A stretch of DNA of 64,000 nucleotides from Cellulophaga sp. 20_2_10 (GCF_023476645.1 NZ_JAMCOJ010000003.1:124001-188000), one strand, 5' to 3'; shown: positions 1 through 9,627, counted from the stretch's first letter. Notes: a model not told the origin generated them from the letters alone. A program made the numbers and translations.

Positions 1-561
1 ACAGGTGATAATAGATTTGCTAATAGTTTTTACATAGCAGGAGATACGTATAACAATGGTGATAATACGTTTATAGCATCTGATTTTGCTGAAAACGGAG
101 GTAATATTAGACCAGCTGCTTGGAAAAAATATCAAAATTATTACAAACAACCTTCAGAAAATGGAGAATCAGGAATAAACGTAAAAGTACTTCGTTTTTC
201 AGATGTTTTATTGATGATGGCAGAGTGTGAAAATCAAAGACCAGGTGGTTCTCAGTCAACTGCAGTTGGTTTTGTAAATAGAGTCAGAGCAAGAGCAGGA
301 GCAACAACCGGAGGTACTTTTCCATTGTTATCAACATCACTTTCAAAAGAACAAGTTTTTAACGCTATTGTGCATGAGCGTAAGGTAGAATTGAGTGGAG
401 AACAAGTTCGTTTTGATGATATTTTACGTTGGGGAATTGCAGGAACAGAATTAGCTGGTACTAATTTTCAAGTAGGGAAAAATGAATTGTGGCCAATACC
501 AGATGCTGAGATTAGTTCAAATGTAAATATTAATTCAGAAGATCAAAACCCAGGTTTTTAA
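1..561 (+). CDS. SusD/RagB-family outer-membrane lipoprotein, C-terminal part (5' end outside window)
   Basis: The reading frame is open from base 1, so the start and lipoprotein signal lie upstream; 186 C-terminal residues are visible. Family motifs are clear: VKVLRFSDVLLMMAEC, where SusD proteins carry the helix before the RagB/SusD C-terminal domain, and ERKVELSGEQVRFDDILRWG, the hallmark near the C-terminus. SusD proteins sit on the cell surface as the lid of a SusC TonB-dependent transporter and bind the glycan being imported. The SusC partner is expected just upstream. Position directly before a CBM lipoprotein and GH10 xylanases suggests xylan or xylo-oligosaccharide as ligand (inference). 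The SusD assignment is secure; the ligand is not proven. Confidence 0.93.
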   Translation, partial: TGDNRFANSFYIAGDTYNNGDNTFIASDFAENGGNIRPAAWKKYQNYYKQPSENGESGINVKVLRFSDVLLMMAECENQRPGGSQSTAVGFVNRVRARAGATTGGTFPLLSTSLSKEQVFNAIVHERKVELSGEQVRFDDILRWGIAGTELAGTNFQVGKNELWPIPDAEISSNVNINSEDQNPGF

Positions 562-611
562 TACTCGAGTTCATTAAAGTAAAGTTTAGTTTAGTTCAGT
601 TTTAGTTTAGA

Positions 612-641
612 TAATGGTGTGTGTAACAATGCACACCGTTA
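612..641 (+). terminator. Stem-loop after SusD, possible attenuator or terminator
   Basis: A 10-bp stem (612-621 with 632-641, one U-G pair) closes a 10-nt loop. It lies between the SusD stop and the next lipoprotein gene. There is no strong U-run behind it, so it may tune expression between surface transporter and hydrolase genes, or protect mRNA, rather than fully terminate. Confidence 0.4.
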
Positions 642-755
642 TTAAACTAATTAAAGTTAGTCGTTTATAAAATAGATTGTATTGTAATTAGTTGACTTAA
701 AGCAACTTACAATTTTATTTTACAGTATTAAAATAATTATAATAAAAATACAATT

Positions 756-2003
756 ATGAAAAAAAATAAAATATTAGGTTTATTATGTTTGTTCATGGCC
801 TTTTGTTCATGTACAAATAAGGATGAAGATGTTGCAGTATTAACACAGCCAACATTTACAGTAACAGAATCTACTGACAATTCAGGTATTTATTATTTTG
901 AAAATACAACACCAAACAAAGACGAATTTTATAGCTACTGGGAGTTTGAAGTTGCAGGAAGTAAGGGAACAGATGGAGCAGGTGCCGTAGAATACACATA
1001 CAAAGAGTCTGGAAGTAAATATGTAACACTTACAATGGTTAGCGAAGGAAATGCTTTGCAAACGTCCAAGACTGTTGAAGTAACTGTGCCAGTAGATGAA
1101 GTATTTTTAACAAATCCAGAAAATTTATTGGTAAATGGCTATTTAACCGAAGGTAGTGGCGATGATTTTACAAACTGGAGTGCATATAATGGAGAAGATA
1201 ATATATTCTCTACAACAGATGCACTTGTAGGAGGTAGAGCAGCTACCATATCAAATTCTGCAGATTCAGATCCTTGGAGTGTTCAATTTGTAAGTGATGC
1301 TATTGAAACCGTAGTAGGAGATGAGTATACTGTTTCATTTTGGGGTAAAGGAAATGGAGAAGTAGTTCGGTTTTCAACAAAACCAGATGCATCTGCTCAA
1401 TATGGGCCAGATTATACATTAACATCAGAATGGCAACAATACACTTGGACAATTACTGCAAATGAAGCCGCAACTAATATCTCTTTGGATATGGGTAAAT
1501 CTGCAGGTACATTTGTAATAGATGTTATTGAAGTTGTAAAAGGAGACACAGCACCAGCACTTCCTTCTGATTCTAGTTTAATTTTAAACGGTGGTTTTGA
1601 AGATGGTTCTGGTAATGAATTTACAAATTGGGGAAAATATAATGGAGGAGATAATATTGTTGAGGAAACAAGTGATGTGTTAACAGGTTCTAGGGCAGTT
1701 AAAGTATCAAACTCAGCCGCTGGAGATCCTTGGAGTGTACAATTTGTAAGTGATGCTATGGAAACAGAAGTAGATGCTGAATATGTAGTGACTTTATGGG
1801 CAAAAGGAGATCCTGCGGTGATTCGCTATTCTACAAAACCAGATGCAACGGCAAAATATGCGCCTGACTATACAATTACTGAAGATTGGGAGAAATATAC
1901 GTGGACTTTTATAGCAAATGAAGCAAGTACAAATATATCTTTAGATATGGGTGCGTCAGCAGGTACATTCATTATTGATGATATTAAAATGGAAAAAAAA
2001 TAA
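756..2003 (+). CDS. Surface glycan-binding lipoprotein with PKD-like domain and two tandem CBM4/9-like modules
   Basis: This 415-residue protein starts with a lipoprotein signal (lipobox ending at Cys19). Residues about 28-112 look like a PKD/Ig-like spacer with a SYWEFEVAGSKG segment. Residues about 126-263 and 274-413 are two copies of one module, each with a conserved DPWSVQFVSDA segment, a FSTKPDA/YSTKPDA segment, a W-x-x-Y-T-W strand and an end motif ISLDMG-x-SAGTF. These look like CBM4/9-family carbohydrate-binding modules, often found with GH10 xylanases. Position between susD and a GH10 matches the SusE/SGBP role of a surface glycan-binding protein without an enzyme domain. Xylan as ligand is inferred from context. 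The two modules remain alike at DNA level, which points to a fairly recent internal duplication. Confidence 0.82.
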   Translation: MKKNKILGLLCLFMAFCSCTNKDEDVAVLTQPTFTVTESTDNSGIYYFENTTPNKDEFYSYWEFEVAGSKGTDGAGAVEYTYKESGSKYVTLTMVSEGNALQTSKTVEVTVPVDEVFLTNPENLLVNGYLTEGSGDDFTNWSAYNGEDNIFSTTDALVGGRAATISNSADSDPWSVQFVSDAIETVVGDEYTVSFWGKGNGEVVRFSTKPDASAQYGPDYTLTSEWQQYTWTITANEAATNISLDMGKSAGTFVIDVIEVVKGDTAPALPSDSSLILNGGFEDGSGNEFTNWGKYNGGDNIVEETSDVLTGSRAVKVSNSAAGDPWSVQFVSDAMETEVDAEYVVTLWAKGDPAVIRYSTKPDATAKYAPDYTITEDWEKYTWTFIANEASTNISLDMGASAGTFIIDDIKMEKK

Positions 2004-2036
2004 TAATAGAACCTTAGTTAACGAAATATAAATATT

Positions 2037-3392
2037 ATGAAAATAAATAAACTAATACTATTATTAGTCTCAGCGCTATTCTTTTTCTCTTGTTCAGATG
2101 ATGATGAGATTATCAATAGGTCTGAAGTTGAAACTCCAATTACTGTCAAAGCTTCATTTAATTATACAGTTTCAACAACCGATCCTTATATCGTAGTATT
2201 ACAAAGTACTACAGAAAGTTCGGTTGAATATCAAAGTTTTTGGGACTTTGGTTTAGGAGGTGGAGTTGTAAGTGATGACGCAGGTATTGATGAGGTTAGG
2301 TATAATGAAGCGGGAGAATATACTGTTACATATTACACTATATATGATGGACTTACAACAATAGCAACTCAAACAATTATAGTTGATGAAAATGGAGTGT
2401 GTCCAGATGGATTTTGTGGTTCAGGAGAAACAGGAAGCTTAAAGGATGCCGCAGCTACTTTTTCAGTAGGTACAATCACTAGAGCATCTTGGGTAAAAGC
2501 AGGAGGAAAACATACAGAAATCTTAAAAAAGGAGTTTAATAATATTACTTCAGAGTATGAGATGAAAATGAATGTGATGTATCCATCGCAAGGAAACTAT
2601 GATTTTAGTGCAGCAGATGCTATGGTTAATTTTGCGCAAGAAAATGATATGAATGTTCACGGGCATGCATTAATTTGGCACAATGCAACACCTTCTTGGG
2701 TTGACGATTTTGCAGGAACTAATGAGGAATTTGAAGTAATGGTGAAAGATTATATTACAACCACTTTAACAAGATTCAAAGGAAAAGTTCGTTCTTGGGA
2801 TGTTGTAAATGAAGCTTTTGAAGATAGATCAGGTAATCCACTTAGAAATTCCGTTTTTAGACAAAAAATGGGTGATGACTACATTAAAAAATGTTTTCAA
2901 TGGGCAAGAGACGCAGATCCAGATGTATTGCTTTTTTATAACGATTACAACATGGCTTCTAGTACAACAAAAAGAGCAGCAATGTTTAAATTGGTAGATG
3001 AACTAGGTGATTTAATTGATGGTGTTGGGGCACAAATGCATATTTCTTATGAAGGGCCATCAAAAGCTAATATCCAAGCAGTGGCAGATGGTACTGTATC
3101 TAGAGGATTAAAATTACACTTTGCTGAATTAGATATTAGAGCAAATCCAAACGAGGATATCACTTCTTTAACAAATGATAGAGCTCAAGAACAAAGAGCA
3201 AAATATAAGGAAGTGGTTCAAATATATAATTCAATTCCTTTAGAAAATAAATTTGCTCTAACAGTTTGGGGAGTCCGAGATAACGAATCTTGGTTGATAG
3301 ATTTCTGGGGAAATGCAGATTGGCCTTTATTGTTTGATTCAAATTATAATAAAAAAGCTGCTTATTTTGGCTTTTTAGAAGGATTGCAATAA
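2037..3392 (+). CDS. GH10 endo-xylanase lipoprotein with N-terminal PKD-like domain
   Basis: A 451-residue lipoprotein (lipobox FFFSC, Cys19) with a PKD-like N-terminal region (about 35-115, FWDFGLGGG and EAGEYTVTYY) resembling that of the preceding binding protein. The GH10 (beta/alpha)8 barrel covers about 135-450. The acid/base glutamate is in WDVVNEAF (Glu259), the nucleophile in LHFAELDIR (Glu364), and the substrate-binding HGHALIWH motif precedes them. GH10 enzymes cut internal beta-1,4 bonds of xylan. A lipid anchor followed by acidic residues (SDDDE) fits surface export in Bacteroidota, so this is probably the outer enzyme that shortens xylan for the SusCD importer. The gene starts 33 bases after the previous stop. 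Confidence 0.93.
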   Translation: MKINKLILLLVSALFFFSCSDDDEIINRSEVETPITVKASFNYTVSTTDPYIVVLQSTTESSVEYQSFWDFGLGGGVVSDDAGIDEVRYNEAGEYTVTYYTIYDGLTTIATQTIIVDENGVCPDGFCGSGETGSLKDAAATFSVGTITRASWVKAGGKHTEILKKEFNNITSEYEMKMNVMYPSQGNYDFSAADAMVNFAQENDMNVHGHALIWHNATPSWVDDFAGTNEEFEVMVKDYITTTLTRFKGKVRSWDVVNEAFEDRSGNPLRNSVFRQKMGDDYIKKCFQWARDADPDVLLFYNDYNMASSTTKRAAMFKLVDELGDLIDGVGAQMHISYEGPSKANIQAVADGTVSRGLKLHFAELDIRANPNEDITSLTNDRAQEQRAKYKEVVQIYNSIPLENKFALTVWGVRDNESWLIDFWGNADWPLLFDSNYNKKAAYFGFLEGLQ

Positions 3393-3424
3393 GTAATTAT
3401 TAATTGAAGTTTTGAATTGGAAAG

Positions 3425-3459
3425 CAGTTAAGCATCTAAAAATGTTTAACTGTTTTTTT
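3425..3459 (+). terminator. Rho-independent terminator after first GH10
   Basis: An 11-bp stem (cagttaagcat pairing with atgtttaactg, one G-U pair) is followed by a run of seven T. It separates the susD-CBM-GH10 transcript from the next GH10 gene, so the following genes may need their own promoter or depend on read-through. Confidence 0.7.
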
Positions 3460-3496
3460 ATCAAAAATAACTAGCTAATATTTTAAAATTCATACT

Positions 3497-4588
3497 ATGA
3501 ACTATAGTCAATATTTCAACTCAATAGTTATAATTATAACCATTTCTTTTTTGTTTTCTTGTAATAGTGGTGTAAAGAAGGAAGAATTAAAAGGGTTGAA
3601 AATTTATGCGGATTTTCCTATAGGAACTGCTATCAAAATAAATACATTATTAAAAGATACTGTACTACAAAAATTACAAAAGAAAAATTTTAATAGCATT
3701 ACTTCTGCGAGTGATATGAAAATGAATAGCATTATGCCTAAAGAGGGTGTGTATTCTTGGAAAATAGTAGATAGTATTGTTAATTATGCGCAGGAAAATA
3801 ATCAAAGGTTATTTGGACATAATTTAATTTGGCACAGTTCTACACCAAATTGGGTTCAAGAAAAAGCATCAAAAGATAGTCTGTGGTTGGGTGTTTTTAT
3901 GAAAGAATACATAACAAATTATGTTACAAGATATAAAGGAAAAGTTGCTGCTTGGGATGTAGTTAATGAAGGTTTAGAATCTCATGGAGGTGAAGTTAGA
4001 AAAACAATTTGGTACAACGCAATTGGTAAAGATTATATCGCAAAAGCATTTCAATATGCGCATGAAGCAGACCCGGAAGCTATTTTATTTTATAATGATT
4101 TTAATATTGAAAGAGATACGCTAAAATTGAACAGTACTCTTAATATGATTAAAGAATTACAAGCAAAAGGAGCTCCTATATCTGGTTTAGGATTTCAAAT
4201 GCACATTAGAATGGATACCCCTGATGAAGTAATTGCTAATTCATTAAAAAAAGCAGTAGAGACGGGTTTACAAATTCACATATCTGAGTTAGATATAATT
4301 TTTAATAAACACGATGATACTAGAGAAGGAGGTATACAGGTTTATGAAAATCTAACGGAAGAAATGAGAAAAGAGCAAGCCGCGAAATATAAAAATTTGG
4401 TTAAAATGTATAAGTCAATTGTACCGAAAGAACAACAATACGGAATTACTTTTTGGGATTTTACAGATAGAGATACGTGGATTAAAGGATTTTTTAATAT
4501 AAATGATTGGCCAACTATTTTTGATGAAAATTTAAAGCCTAAACCTGCATATTTTAGTTTCTTAGAAGGACTAAAAGAAACTTTATAA
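3497..4588 (+). CDS. GH10 xylanase lipoprotein (compact, single-domain)
   Basis: This 363-residue protein has a lipoprotein signal (lipobox LFSC, Cys22) and a GH10 barrel with no extra domain. Acid/base Glu158 lies in WDVVNEGLE and nucleophile Glu264 in IHISELDI; the GHNLIWHSS strand binds substrate. Compared with the upstream GH10 it lacks the PKD-like spacer, so it may sit closer to the membrane, possibly on the periplasmic face, and act on imported oligosaccharides (inference). It probably forms an operon with the oxidoreductase 14 bases downstream and the GH43 after that. Confidence 0.92.
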   Translation: MNYSQYFNSIVIIITISFLFSCNSGVKKEELKGLKIYADFPIGTAIKINTLLKDTVLQKLQKKNFNSITSASDMKMNSIMPKEGVYSWKIVDSIVNYAQENNQRLFGHNLIWHSSTPNWVQEKASKDSLWLGVFMKEYITNYVTRYKGKVAAWDVVNEGLESHGGEVRKTIWYNAIGKDYIAKAFQYAHEADPEAILFYNDFNIERDTLKLNSTLNMIKELQAKGAPISGLGFQMHIRMDTPDEVIANSLKKAVETGLQIHISELDIIFNKHDDTREGGIQVYENLTEEMRKEQAAKYKNLVKMYKSIVPKEQQYGITFWDFTDRDTWIKGFFNINDWPTIFDENLKPKPAYFSFLEGLKETL

Positions 4589-4602
4589 ATTACATTTTTA
4601 CT

Positions 4603-5571
4603 ATGACAAAGATAATCAAATGGGGGATATTGGGTCTTGGGAATATTGCTCAAAAATTTGCAGAAGACTTATCTTTAATAGAAGGCGCAGAGTTGGTAGC
4701 TGTAGCCTCTAGAAGTAAGGTTAAAGCCAATGATTTTTCTTCTAAATTTAACGTAAAACAGGCATATGATTCTTATGCAAATTTAGCAAAAGATCCAAAC
4801 GTAGAAGCTATTTATATTGCTACTCCTCATTCTTATCATCAAGAGCACGCTATTTTATGTATGAAGCATAAAAAGGCCGTTTTATGTGAAAAACCTTTTG
4901 CAATGAACCTAAGTGAGGTTAATAAAATGATTACGGTAGCCAAAGAAAATAATGTGTTATTAATGGAAGCTTTATGGACATTTTTTCTACCACATTATAA
5001 GTACTTGTTAGACACCATAAAGAACCAATCTTTAGGGAAATTAGAAAAATTAGAAGCAGATTTTGGTTTTAAAGCAGCTTATGATTTAGAGAGTAGATTT
5101 TTAAAAAAAGAAATTGGTGGAGGAAGTCTATTAGACATAGGGATCTATCCAATTTTTGCGGCTTTATCTACTTTAGGTTATCCAAAAAGTATAGAAGCAA
5201 ATGCTTCTTTTTATAAAACCGGAGCAGATTCTGAATGTAATATGTTTTTTAATTATGATGATGCAACTGCGGTTTTAAAAAGTACATTATTACAAGAAAC
5301 AAAATCTGAAGCTATTTATACATTTACTGATGGAGTAATAAAATTAAATACTAGGTTTCATGAACCTACCGCAATTACAATAACTAAAAATGGTAAGGAA
5401 ACTACAAAAGATATATCCTTTAAAGGTTTTGGATATTATTATGAAATTTCACATTTTAATCAGTTATTAAGAGACAATAAAAAAGAGAGTGATGTTATGA
5501 ATTTTGAGTTTTCTAGAGTTTTAATTAAAACTATAGATAAGGTTAGGAATTTAATAGGATTGGAATATTGA
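4603..5571 (+). CDS. Gfo/Idh/MocA-family NAD(P)-dependent oxidoreductase
   Basis: A 322-residue cytoplasmic protein with the N-terminal Rossmann motif (GILGLGNIAQKF), the family EKPFAMN motif carrying the catalytic lysine, and a C-terminal alpha/beta domain with GGGSLLDIGIYP. This subgroup includes dihydrodiol and D-xylose dehydrogenase-like enzymes, which oxidise pyranoses such as xylose. A role in xylose or modified-sugar oxidation is plausible because it lies between a GH10 and a GH43, but the substrate cannot be read from sequence. Its TGA stop overlaps the ATG of the next gene by one base, indicating translational coupling. Confidence 0.88.
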   Translation: MTKIIKWGILGLGNIAQKFAEDLSLIEGAELVAVASRSKVKANDFSSKFNVKQAYDSYANLAKDPNVEAIYIATPHSYHQEHAILCMKHKKAVLCEKPFAMNLSEVNKMITVAKENNVLLMEALWTFFLPHYKYLLDTIKNQSLGKLEKLEADFGFKAAYDLESRFLKKEIGGGSLLDIGIYPIFAALSTLGYPKSIEANASFYKTGADSECNMFFNYDDATAVLKSTLLQETKSEAIYTFTDGVIKLNTRFHEPTAITITKNGKETTKDISFKGFGYYYEISHFNQLLRDNKKESDVMNFEFSRVLIKTIDKVRNLIGLEY

Positions 5572-7235
5572 TGGTAAAGAAAATAGTTATATTAATTTCT
5601 CTTATACTGTTTTTTAGTTGTTCTTCTAAAAAACAAAATAAAGATGTTTTAAAAAGGGCTACATTTTCAAATCCTGTTTTAAAAGGCTTTTATCCAGATC
5701 CAAGTATTTGTAAAGTAGATAGTAGTTATTATCTAATAAATTCAACATTCGCTTATTTTCCAGGAATACCTATTTTTAAAAGTGATGATTTGGTAAACTG
5801 GAAACAAATAGGAAATGCTTTAGACCGATCAGAACAATTAGATTTAGAAGGTTTAGAGGTTTCTCAAGGTGTTTTTGCTCCTGCAATTTCCTTTAATAAT
5901 GGTGTGTTTTATATTATTAACACAATTGTTGGTGGTAAAAATAATTTTATTATTTCTGCTACTAATCCATCAGGACCTTGGTCTAATCCAACTTGGTTGC
6001 CAAAAGTGGAAGGTATAGATCCTTCTATGTTTTTTGATCCAGATGATAAAACGTATGTTATTTTTAATAGCACTCCTCCTAATAATTCGCCAGAATACGA
6101 CGGACACAGAACCATTAAAATTATAGAGTTAGACGTTGAGAATCTAAAAACAGTGGGAGAACCAAAAATAATTATAAATAAAGGTGCAAAACCAGAAGAC
6201 AAGCCTATTTGGATTGAAGGGCCGCATATTTATAATAAAAATGGGTTTTACTATGTAATGGCCGCAGAAGGTGGTACAGCAGAAGATCATTCTGAGGTTG
6301 TTTTTAGAAGTAAAAATATTTTAGGCCCTTATAAAAGTTTTAAAAATAATCCGATTTTAACACAAAGAAATTTACAAAGAGATAGAAAAAATCCAATTAC
6401 ATCTACTGGCCATGTAGATATAATTGAAGATAATTCAGGAAATTGGTGGGGCGTTTTCTTAGGATGTAGACCTTATGATGTTGATAACCACTTTAACACG
6501 GGAAGAGAAACTTTTATGGCTCCCGTAAAATGGAAATATGATTGGCCAGTTTTTGATTTAGGAGGAGATGCTGTAAGAGATAATTATCAAATAACATTAA
6601 GAAAACCTCTTACAAATGTAGAGTCTGTTAATTCAGATTTTATAGACGAATTTAATACGGATACCTTAGCTTACGATTGGCTTTTTTTAAGAACACCAAA
6701 AGAAAAATGGTATTCACTTTTAAACGGTGAATTAACTATAAATACACGTTCAGAAACTACCTCAGGAATATCAAACCCGAGTTTTATTGGGTATAGGCAA
6801 AAACATTTGTTTGGAAATGTAACTACAAATCTATCTTTTAAAGCAGTTGCAGAAAATGAAAAAGCGGGTTTAATTGCTTTTCAAAATGAAACGCATTATT
6901 ACTATTTATGTAAGAGTTTAAAAAACAATACGCCGGTGGTTCAATTATTAAAATCTACAGAAAACGGAACAGAGGAAATCACCTTTAAATCAATAAAAGA
7001 GCGGGATGAAATATCTTTCAAGATAGAAGCCAAAGGAGCATACTACAATTTTTACTATTCAATAAATAATACAGATTGGCGAGTTCTAAATGAAAATGTT
7101 GATGCTCGCTTTTTAAGTACCAAAAAAGCAGGAGGGTTTGTTGGAACAATTTATGGTATGTACACAACTTCTTCAGGTGAAAAAAGCACAAACAAAGCCG
7201 TTTATCATTGGTTTAGAAACAAGAATATAAATTAA
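5571..7235 (+). CDS. GH43 beta-xylosidase/arabinofuranosidase lipoprotein with C-terminal beta-sandwich
   Basis: 554 residues from the ATG that overlaps the previous stop (a TTG one codon earlier is possible). The signal peptide ends in a lipobox (FFSC, Cys17). The five-bladed GH43 propeller covers about 31-350: general base Asp43 in YPDPS, pKa-modulating Asp150 in GIDPSMF, and acid Glu216 in WIEGPH. Residues about 360-550 form a concanavalin-like beta-xylosidase C-terminal domain. This arrangement is common in beta-xylosidases that release xylose (or arabinose) from non-reducing ends. The lipid anchor suggests the enzyme trims oligosaccharides in the periplasm or at the surface. Confidence 0.92.
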   Translation: MVKKIVILISLILFFSCSSKKQNKDVLKRATFSNPVLKGFYPDPSICKVDSSYYLINSTFAYFPGIPIFKSDDLVNWKQIGNALDRSEQLDLEGLEVSQGVFAPAISFNNGVFYIINTIVGGKNNFIISATNPSGPWSNPTWLPKVEGIDPSMFFDPDDKTYVIFNSTPPNNSPEYDGHRTIKIIELDVENLKTVGEPKIIINKGAKPEDKPIWIEGPHIYNKNGFYYVMAAEGGTAEDHSEVVFRSKNILGPYKSFKNNPILTQRNLQRDRKNPITSTGHVDIIEDNSGNWWGVFLGCRPYDVDNHFNTGRETFMAPVKWKYDWPVFDLGGDAVRDNYQITLRKPLTNVESVNSDFIDEFNTDTLAYDWLFLRTPKEKWYSLLNGELTINTRSETTSGISNPSFIGYRQKHLFGNVTTNLSFKAVAENEKAGLIAFQNETHYYYLCKSLKNNTPVVQLLKSTENGTEEITFKSIKERDEISFKIEAKGAYYNFYYSINNTDWRVLNENVDARFLSTKKAGGFVGTIYGMYTTSSGEKSTNKAVYHWFRNKNIN

Positions 7236-7323
7236 TAATAATCTGTAAAGTAGTGTGGAACAAGCTCAATAATTACTAACATTTATGTTGATTTAAAACA
7301 CTATTTACAATAAATTTTAAAAA

Positions 7324-8340
7324 ATGATAAAATTAATAGGTTCATTATTTATACATAAAGCAAGTTTACTAATTCTTTTGTTTTTTTTACAAAATGGATT
7401 TAGCCAAGAGGTAAAACCTCGTTTTAATTATAATGCTAAATACGAACCAGAAACAGGAATTTACCATGGTGCTGGTCAGGATAAAAATGGATTTGATGAT
7501 TATGTAAATGCTTTAGGTGATGATAAAATGCCAGCAATTTACATGACGTATGTTAATATAACGTCATCTGTAAAAAGGATTGAACGTTGGGGGAAAGATT
7601 TAAAACAGGTTTTAGATAGTTTGCCCAAAGGGATAATGCCCCAAATTGGTTTAGGATTTACTGGCGGTAAGGATACCGGATCGGGTTTGGATAAAGAAGT
7701 AGCTGATGGGAAGTATAACAAGCAATTACAAGCATTTTATAAAGTGCTTTTAGATTTAGACAGATCCTCTTTTACTAGAATTGGTTATGAGTTTGAAGGC
7801 GATTGGAACGGCTATTCACCTGAAAGTTTTAAAAAAGTATTCATCACTATTTCAAAGGCATTTAAAGAAAAAAAGATAAAATCGGCTACGGTTTGGTGTT
7901 CTGGTGGTGGCTCTGCAGACTTTATAAGTCTTGATAAGTTGATGGAATACTATCCTGGTGACCAATATGTAGATTGGTGGGGTATTGATATTTTTAGTCC
8001 TGAAGAATTTGATCATATTGGCTTGCAAAACTTTTTTGATGCAACGCATATGCATAAAAAACCAGTGATGATTGGCGAAGCTACACCACGATATGTGGGT
8101 GTTTTAGATGGTAAAACTTCTTGGAATAAATGGTTTAAACCTTTTTTCGAAATGATTTATTCAAATCCTGGTATAAAAGCATTTTGCTACATCAATTGGG
8201 ATTGGGAATATTGGTCTAACAGAAATGGTTTTCCATGGCATGATTGGAAAGATGCACGTATCGAAAAAAATCCATTTGTATTAGAGGCTTATAAAAAAGA
8301 AATGGAGAAGCCATTATTTATTCACCTTAATAATAAATAA
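7324..8340 (+). CDS. Putative exported clan GH-A glycoside hydrolase, GH26-like
   Basis: A 338-residue protein with a signal peptide (cleavage after ...QNGFSQ). The body looks like a (beta/alpha)8 barrel: a strand ending RIGYEFEGDWN gives candidate acid/base Glu156, and PVMIGEATPR gives candidate nucleophile Glu252, with a tryptophan-rich YINWDWEYW strand near the end. The pattern resembles GH26 (mannanases, some xylanases) but is divergent, so family membership is tentative. It follows the GH43 after 88 bases and leads a run of exported genes. Substrate unknown; a hemicellulose is likely from context. Confidence 0.62.
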   Translation: MIKLIGSLFIHKASLLILLFFLQNGFSQEVKPRFNYNAKYEPETGIYHGAGQDKNGFDDYVNALGDDKMPAIYMTYVNITSSVKRIERWGKDLKQVLDSLPKGIMPQIGLGFTGGKDTGSGLDKEVADGKYNKQLQAFYKVLLDLDRSSFTRIGYEFEGDWNGYSPESFKKVFITISKAFKEKKIKSATVWCSGGGSADFISLDKLMEYYPGDQYVDWWGIDIFSPEEFDHIGLQNFFDATHMHKKPVMIGEATPRYVGVLDGKTSWNKWFKPFFEMIYSNPGIKAFCYINWDWEYWSNRNGFPWHDWKDARIEKNPFVLEAYKKEMEKPLFIHLNNK

Positions 8341-8346
8341 GTAAAG

Positions 8347-9627
8347 ATGAAAAAGGTTATATTTTTAGTTATTTTTCTAATGACATTTGTCGGTTTTGCT
8401 CAAGAAAACTACAGTATTACTTCTCAAAAAGATCGACTCATGCAATATTCTGGTCAATGGGTAAGTGCTATGAATCCTAGTACAGATAGTGTCGCAAAAT
8501 TTCCAGAGATAAAAATGAGTAGTTTGAGTAATTTCAATAATCATTCGCTCTCAGTTAAAGTTTTACAAAAAGATAGTAGCAATCAATACAATTCGATACT
8601 TCAAGAAATTATTGGTTATGATAGTGTTACTGATACTATTTTTGCTGCAGGTCATAATGCACAAGGCGCCTTTTTCACTGGAAAAGGAAGTTTTGCTTCA
8701 GAAAAAAAATGGACGATGCAAGATAAAGATCTCAACGGTAATAAAACAATGAAGGTTGATTTTAACTTTCAAAATTATACGGATGTTATATTAGAAGGGT
8801 TTGATACTAACAACAAATCCTTATGGAAAACTAGATACATTAAAAATAATCCTAAAGACAAAAACATTGGTGTTCAGCTCGTTTCTGTTCACAAAGAAAT
8901 GCTTAAAAACCCAGAGCAAACCTTAATTCAGTTAGGCAGAATTGGGTACAGCTATGTGGAAACCTTTGTATATAAAAATGGCGGTTTTTACGGACAAAGT
9001 CCAACGCAATTTAAGAATATGGTTGAAAAAGCAGGTATGAAATTTTTGGGTTCTATGACTTTTTTCGATCCGGAAGATAAAAATGATGATACCGCAATAA
9101 ATACATGGTGGAATAAAACGATAATAGACCATAAAAAAGCGGGTGTAGCATATCTATCTACCTCAAATAGTAAATTAAAAGGCATCAAGACCATGAAAGA
9201 ACTTCAAGAGTATTCTAATTATTACAATAAAGTTGGAAAACTATGTAAAGAGAACGGACTTAAGTTTGTGTATCATAATCATGCTGATGAATTTCTAAAG
9301 GTTGAAGGAGTAACTATTTATGATTATTTCCTTAAAAATACCAATCCTGAGTATGTCTATTTTCAATCGGATGTATATTGGATGCAAATGGGAGGTGTAA
9401 ATCCTGTTCATTATTTTAAAACCTATCCTAAACGTTTTATTAGTTGGCATGTGAAAGATTATAAAGAACTAGGCGAAAGTGGTAAAATAGATTTCAAGGA
9501 TATTTTTAATTATCAAGAAATGGCTGGAGTTCAATATATTTTGTCTGAAGTTGAAGACTATAGTTTTCCTCCTATGTATAGTGTTAGTTTAGCATGGGAA
9601 TATATTTATTATGAATTATTAAAATAA
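8347..9627 (+). CDS. Exported fusion: DUF1579-like N-terminal domain plus xylose-isomerase-like TIM barrel
   Basis: A 426-residue protein with a signal peptide (MKKVIFLVIFLMTFVGFAQ). Residues about 25-150 form a beta-rich domain starting MQYSGQWVS, like DUF1579-type lipocalin-fold proteins. Residues about 170-425 are a sugar-phosphate isomerase/epimerase (AP-endonuclease 2 family) TIM barrel with expected metal-ligand segments: ETFVYKNGGF, YHNHADEF, FQSDVYW, SWHVKDYK and SEVEDY. Exported members of this family occur with ThuA-like and Gfo/Idh/MocA proteins in pathways for oxidised or rearranged sugars; all three families are present here. The exact reaction cannot be assigned. Six bases separate it from the upstream gene. 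Confidence 0.75.
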   Translation: MKKVIFLVIFLMTFVGFAQENYSITSQKDRLMQYSGQWVSAMNPSTDSVAKFPEIKMSSLSNFNNHSLSVKVLQKDSSNQYNSILQEIIGYDSVTDTIFAAGHNAQGAFFTGKGSFASEKKWTMQDKDLNGNKTMKVDFNFQNYTDVILEGFDTNNKSLWKTRYIKNNPKDKNIGVQLVSVHKEMLKNPEQTLIQLGRIGYSYVETFVYKNGGFYGQSPTQFKNMVEKAGMKFLGSMTFFDPEDKNDDTAINTWWNKTIIDHKKAGVAYLSTSNSKLKGIKTMKELQEYSNYYNKVGKLCKENGLKFVYHNHADEFLKVEGVTIYDYFLKNTNPEYVYFQSDVYWMQMGGVNPVHYFKTYPKRFISWHVKDYKELGESGKIDFKDIFNYQEMAGVQYILSEVEDYSFPPMYSVSLAWEYIYYELLK

